Positions 60,873 through 64,000 of a stretch of 64,000 nt of DNA are shown one piece after another. The translations under genes were made by a program, and so were the position numbers. Every line of letters starts with the position of its first letter. Position 1 is the stretch's first letter. Below the pieces are notes generated by a model. That model searched no databases and was not told the origin of the DNA. It saw only the letters and a program-made list of their open reading frames with translations. The stretch comes from an uncultured Christensenellaceae bacterium (GTDB lineage Bacteria; Bacillota; Clostridia; Christensenellales; Borkfalkiaceae): the NCBI GenBank assembly GCA_910588685.1, contig CAJUPX010000001.1, forward strand, positions 10,367 through 74,366, given 5' to 3'.

Positions 60873-61850
60873 ATGGAAAAGAAACCGTTTTTTAAAACCC
60901 AATCCTTTAAATGCGTTTTGGTGCTGCTCGTCATACTTCTTTTGAGCGGTTCTCTGCTCACCGTTGCGTACGGATTTATGGAAGTTACCGAGGAAGAGCG
61001 GTTCAACCGCGCGATAAATAAAATTTACGGCTATGAAATGAAAACCGAAGCGGTTGAGTTTGACGACGAACAAGGTGTTTACACGACTTCGGAAATTATC
61101 CTTGCGAGAAAGGACGCAAACGGCGACTACCTCGTGCAGTCCAAGGGCTCGGGCGGATACGCAAACACCGTTACCTGCTGGGTACTTGTAGACGTTGAGA
61201 ACGGAAAAATCAAAAAGGTTGCCAAAGTGGTTATAGGCGGCAGCGACGGCGAAACGCTTTTGAACAACATCGATTATCTGGATAAATTCACAACCGTGGA
61301 ATACACTGACGGCTTTGAATTTACACCGGGCAACGGATTCGTTACCTCCGGCGCGTCGATGACCTCTAACGCCATTGACAACGCAGTAAACGGCGCGCTC
61401 AACTTTGTAAACTCGGTGTGCTTAGGTATTGCCGACCCCTACGCGGACTATGAATACACCGATTATATAGATATGCCCGCAACGGTGGATAACTGGGTAA
61501 TTTCCGACGGCGAAATTACGTATACGATTGTCACCAAAGACAACCGCCCCGCTAAATCGTTCACGTTCGGCGTGACCGTAAGCGCGGATAAAACAATAAA
61601 GGCGATAGAGATTATCAAGGCAGGCTCTGTTTCGGGCGGCAAATTAACCGCCGAACAATACAATGCGCTTGTGCAGGAGCAGGCGGAAAACGCCGTAGGC
61701 AAGGACATTGAATATTTTGCGTCAATTATAAACGGCGACAAGTCGCAGATAACTACGGGAGCAACGCGGAGCAATACGCTTTGCATATACGCGGGCGCGT
61801 TTGCGCTTGCAAATTACGACCTCGTAATAAACGGAGGTGAAAAAGAATGA
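60873..61850 (+). CDS. rnfG: Rnf complex subunit RnfG with two FMN-binding-like domains
   Basis: 325 residues from ATG 60873, chosen because SD AAAGGAG lies just upstream and the membrane anchor (13-34) then starts the protein. The first FMN-binding domain (about 60-185) has TSGASMTS at 158-165, with T164 as the likely flavin-attached threonine. The second, similar domain (about 205-318) has TTGATRSN at 294-301, where Ser300 replaces that Thr. Usual RnfG has about 200 residues and one such domain, so this is an extended form. It overlaps rnfE by four bases. Confidence 0.92.
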   Translation: MEKKPFFKTQSFKCVLVLLVILLLSGSLLTVAYGFMEVTEEERFNRAINKIYGYEMKTEAVEFDDEQGVYTTSEIILARKDANGDYLVQSKGSGGYANTVTCWVLVDVENGKIKKVAKVVIGGSDGETLLNNIDYLDKFTTVEYTDGFEFTPGNGFVTSGASMTSNAIDNAVNGALNFVNSVCLGIADPYADYEYTDYIDMPATVDNWVISDGEITYTIVTKDNRPAKSFTFGVTVSADKTIKAIEIIKAGSVSGGKLTAEQYNALVQEQAENAVGKDIEYFASIINGDKSQITTGATRSNTLCIYAGAFALANYDLVINGGEKE

Positions 61851-62503
61851 ACAAGTACAAAAAAATAACTCTTGACGGACTTATTTTCCAGAACCCCACG
61901 TTTATGCTTGTGCTCGGCACCTGCCCCACTCTCGCCCTTATCAATTCGGCGACGAGCGCGCTTGGTATGGGACTTACCGTTTTGGTGGTGCTCACACTTA
62001 GCAATATTATAATATCCGCGCTGAGAAAGGTTATCCCCAACGCGGTGCGCATACCCTGCTATATCGTAATTATCGCAACGCTTGTAACGCTTGCAAGAAT
62101 GGTGCTTGAAAAGTTTATACCCGATTTGTACGACGCGTTGGGCGGCTTTCTCTCGCTGATTGTTGTAAACTGTATAATTTTAGGCAGAGCTGAGGCGTTC
62201 GCTAACAAAAACGGCGTTTCAGAATCCGCAGTAGACGGCATTTCAAACGGACTAGGATTTACGCTTGCGCTTACGGCGATGGGCATAATATGCGAATTAC
62301 TCGGCGCGGGCTCGCTGTTCGGACTCAAATTATGGAGCTTTAAAATAAGCATATTTGCAACGCCCGGCGCGGGTACGTTCTTAATTTACGGACTGAGCAT
62401 TGCCGTATTCACTTATATTATAGACTGCTTTGAGCGGTCAAGGCGGGTTAAAGCCAACAAGCTTGCGCGCTCTAATATGTTAGGGGAGGCCCAGAAAGTA
62501 TGA
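61847..62503 (+). CDS. rnfE: Rnf complex subunit RnfE
   Basis: 218-residue integral membrane protein with six helices, homologous to RnfA. Family features are NPTFMLVLGTCPTLA at the start, and VVNCIILGRAEAFA in the centre with the conserved Cys that helps bind the membrane Fe-S cluster at the RnfA/E interface. The ATG overlaps the rnfG stop (ATGA), and it is again coupled to rnfA. Confidence 0.96.
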   Translation: MNKYKKITLDGLIFQNPTFMLVLGTCPTLALINSATSALGMGLTVLVVLTLSNIIISALRKVIPNAVRIPCYIVIIATLVTLARMVLEKFIPDLYDALGGFLSLIVVNCIILGRAEAFANKNGVSESAVDGISNGLGFTLALTAMGIICELLGAGSLFGLKLWSFKISIFATPGAGTFLIYGLSIAVFTYIIDCFERSRRVKANKLARSNMLGEAQKV

Positions 62504-63141
62504 TATTCGTTGCAATAATTTTATCGGCGGTATTAACAAACAACTTTATAACCGTTAAAACGTACGGCGTTTGTCCGTTTTTGGGCGTATCTAAAAAGAC
62601 TTCAAGCGCACTCGGAATGGGCGTTGCCGTAACCGTGGTTATGGCGCTTGCCACGGCAGTGACATACCCCATTTACAACTACGTTATGATAGCGCACGAC
62701 AGCGCGGGAAACGTTCTTTGGGATTTCAGATTTTTGGAGATAATTTTCTTTATCTTTATAATCGCCTCGCTCGTGCAGATGCTTGAAAAGATAATTCAGA
62801 AGCTTTCGCCCGCGCTTTATAACTCTATGGGCGTGTACCTCCCTCTTATAACCACCAACTGCGCGGTGCTCGGCGTAACCGAGCTTGTAAAAGACAACTC
62901 GCTTGCGCAGGCTATGGCAAAGCTCGGCGTAACCAACTTTACTATGAATTTCGGCTGGGCAATTATGTACTCGCTCTTTGCCGGCATAGGCTTTACGCTT
63001 GTTATGGTTATAATGAGCGGTTTAAGAGAAAAACTCAACTGTTACAAAACGCCCAAAGCTCTTTCGGGGTTCCCCCTCGCTATGGTAACGGCAAGCTTTA
63101 TTTGTATGGCGTTTATGGTTTTCTCGTATATATCGATATAA
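62500..63141 (+). CDS. rnfA: Rnf complex subunit RnfA
   Basis: 213-residue six-helix membrane protein, partner of RnfE. It starts MIFVAIILSAVLTNNFI and contains YGVCPFLGVSKKTSSALGMG and TNCAVLGV, whose cysteines pair with those of RnfE around a 2Fe-2S cluster in related complexes. It overlaps rnfE by four bases (ATGA). rnfB follows after eight bases. Confidence 0.96.
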   Translation: MIFVAIILSAVLTNNFITVKTYGVCPFLGVSKKTSSALGMGVAVTVVMALATAVTYPIYNYVMIAHDSAGNVLWDFRFLEIIFFIFIIASLVQMLEKIIQKLSPALYNSMGVYLPLITTNCAVLGVTELVKDNSLAQAMAKLGVTNFTMNFGWAIMYSLFAGIGFTLVMVIMSGLREKLNCYKTPKALSGFPLAMVTASFICMAFMVFSYISI

Positions 63142-63149
63142 GGTGAATT

Positions 63150-64000
63150 ATGGAATTACTTGCTATATCTTCCAAAACTTGGATAAATTTAGGCGTTGTG
63201 GCGGCAATTTTTGCTGGCACGGCAATTATTATAGGTCTTTTAATTCTGTTGGTGGGCAAAGTTTTTAAAGTTGACGTGGACGAAAAGGTTACAAAAATTT
63301 TAGAAAATCTTGCGGGCGCAAACTGCGGCGGCTGCGGCTGTTCGGGTTGCAGCGGCTTTGCCTCCAAGCTTGCGTGCGGAAACGGAAATCTTTCCGACTG
63401 TCACGTTACATCGCCAGAGAAAAAAGCCGAAATAGCTAAGCTTTTAGGCGTTGAACTCACCGACGAAGAGCCTACCGTTGCGGTTGTGCACTGCAACGGC
63501 GGCATCGAAAACTGCGCGGACAAATTCGAGTATAAAGGCAACCCCACCTGCGCTGCGAACAATTCGCTTTACGGCGGCAACAAGGCTTGCTCTTACGCCT
63601 GCCTCGGCTGCGGCGACTGTAAAGCCGTTTGCCCCGAAAACGCAATTGAGGTTACGGGCAGACTTGCGCAGGTAGACCCCGACAGGTGCATATCGTGCGG
63701 AGCGTGCATTACCGCCTGCCCCAAGCATATTATAAGCCGTATTCCTGCCTCCGCGCCCGTGTTTGTGGCGTGCTCGTCCGAGTGCAAGGGCAAAGATGTT
63801 ACGGGCGTTTGCAAGGTCGGCTGCATTGCCTGCGGAATATGCGCGAGGAGCTGCCCCCACGGCGCGATTACTATGGTTAATAACCTGCCCGTTTTTGATT
63901 ACGGAAAATGTACCGGCTGTCTAACGTGCGTTGAAAAATGCCCCAGACATATTATAATCAGCCGTAAAGTAGTTGCCGGGGAAACACCCAAGAGTTCCGC
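63150..64000 (+). CDS. rnfB: Rnf complex subunit RnfB (3' end outside window)
   Basis: The visible 283 codons form the ferredoxin-interacting subunit. One membrane anchor (about 14-36) is followed by the cytoplasmic cluster motif NCGGCGCSGCSGFA (C59, C62, C67, with an extra C64). Several ferredoxin-type 4Fe-4S motifs come next: CLGCGDCKAVCP, CISCGACITACP, CIACGICARSCP and CTGCLTCVEKCP. The four ferredoxin-type motifs visible indicate a long electron-entry chain. The SD AGGTG lies before the ATG. Gene order rnfCDGEAB is complete except for the cut 3' end. Confidence 0.95.
   Translation, partial: MELLAISSKTWINLGVVAAIFAGTAIIIGLLILLVGKVFKVDVDEKVTKILENLAGANCGGCGCSGCSGFASKLACGNGNLSDCHVTSPEKKAEIAKLLGVELTDEEPTVAVVHCNGGIENCADKFEYKGNPTCAANNSLYGGNKACSYACLGCGDCKAVCPENAIEVTGRLAQVDPDRCISCGACITACPKHIISRIPASAPVFVACSSECKGKDVTGVCKVGCIACGICARSCPHGAITMVNNLPVFDYGKCTGCLTCVEKCPRHIIISRKVVAGETPKSS

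Noticed and set aside
1..64000. tRNA, rRNA, insertion sequences, prophage genes, integrases or attachment sites
   Set aside because: Looked for in both strands by eye; no cloverleaf, transposase, integrase or phage structural gene was recognised.

Overview
The window comes from a low-to-mid GC, Gram-positive-type, endospore-forming Clostridia-like bacterium. It carries spoIIE and spoIVA, an Rnf complex in the clostridial order C-D-G-E-A-B, type III glutamine synthetase, RNase J, RqcH, and the DapL branch of diaminopimelate/lysine synthesis. The many exported proteins of unknown function would fit an uncultured gut clostridium, but that placement is an inference. I saw no tRNA, rRNA, CRISPR array, prophage or insertion sequence.

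Layout. 0-6.7 kb: a HAD phosphatase cut by the left edge and argS (minus), then ychF, spoIIE and two small AT-rich enzyme genes (plus). 6.7-16 kb (minus): the pyrG-dapL-malQ operon, a large lipoprotein gene with a strong promoter and two leader palindromes, glnA (GSIII), and a decayed fragment of a repeat-type surface protein. 16-24.5 kb (minus): a large internally repetitive protein, rnj, trmR and trhP (tRNA wobble-uridine modification), and aroA. 24.7-36 kb: a 53-residue ORF, spoIVA, an ATP-grasp/esterase/lipase operon, an 851-residue membrane-anchored surface protein, then a lysine riboswitch driving asd-dapA-dapB. 35.5-48.6 kb (minus): tig, clpP, clpX, lon, engB, a divergent sugar transferase, a giant DUF4011-type helicase-nuclease, and tmk. 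48.8-55.2 kb (plus): rqcH, then an accessory block of exported and membrane proteins that includes two tandem paralogous pairs. 55.2-57.7 kb (minus): an exonuclease/endonuclease/phosphatase protein and an M18 aminopeptidase. 57.9 kb to the right edge (plus): a Gx-transporter/HepI-like protein and rnfCDGEA, with rnfB cut by the window end.

How the parts fit together. asd, dapA and dapB under the lysine riboswitch, plus dapL elsewhere in the window, give every step from aspartyl phosphate to LL-diaminopimelate. trhP and trmR are the enzymes of 5-methoxyuridine formation in tRNA. tig, clpXP, lon and rqcH are protein quality control. The Rnf genes encode a ferredoxin:NAD oxidoreductase that builds an ion gradient.

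The best candidates for something undescribed are: (1) the 1187-residue protein with about 28 copies of a short D-Y-D-x-L-A-x-K-V-A-E helix motif; (2) the 1872-residue DUF4011-helicase-nuclease-DUF3320 protein, whose architecture resembles an anti-phage helicase but whose two accessory enzyme sites look damaged; and (3) the 51.8-55.2 kb block with two tandem duplications of unknown membrane or exported families. Function for all three is inference.
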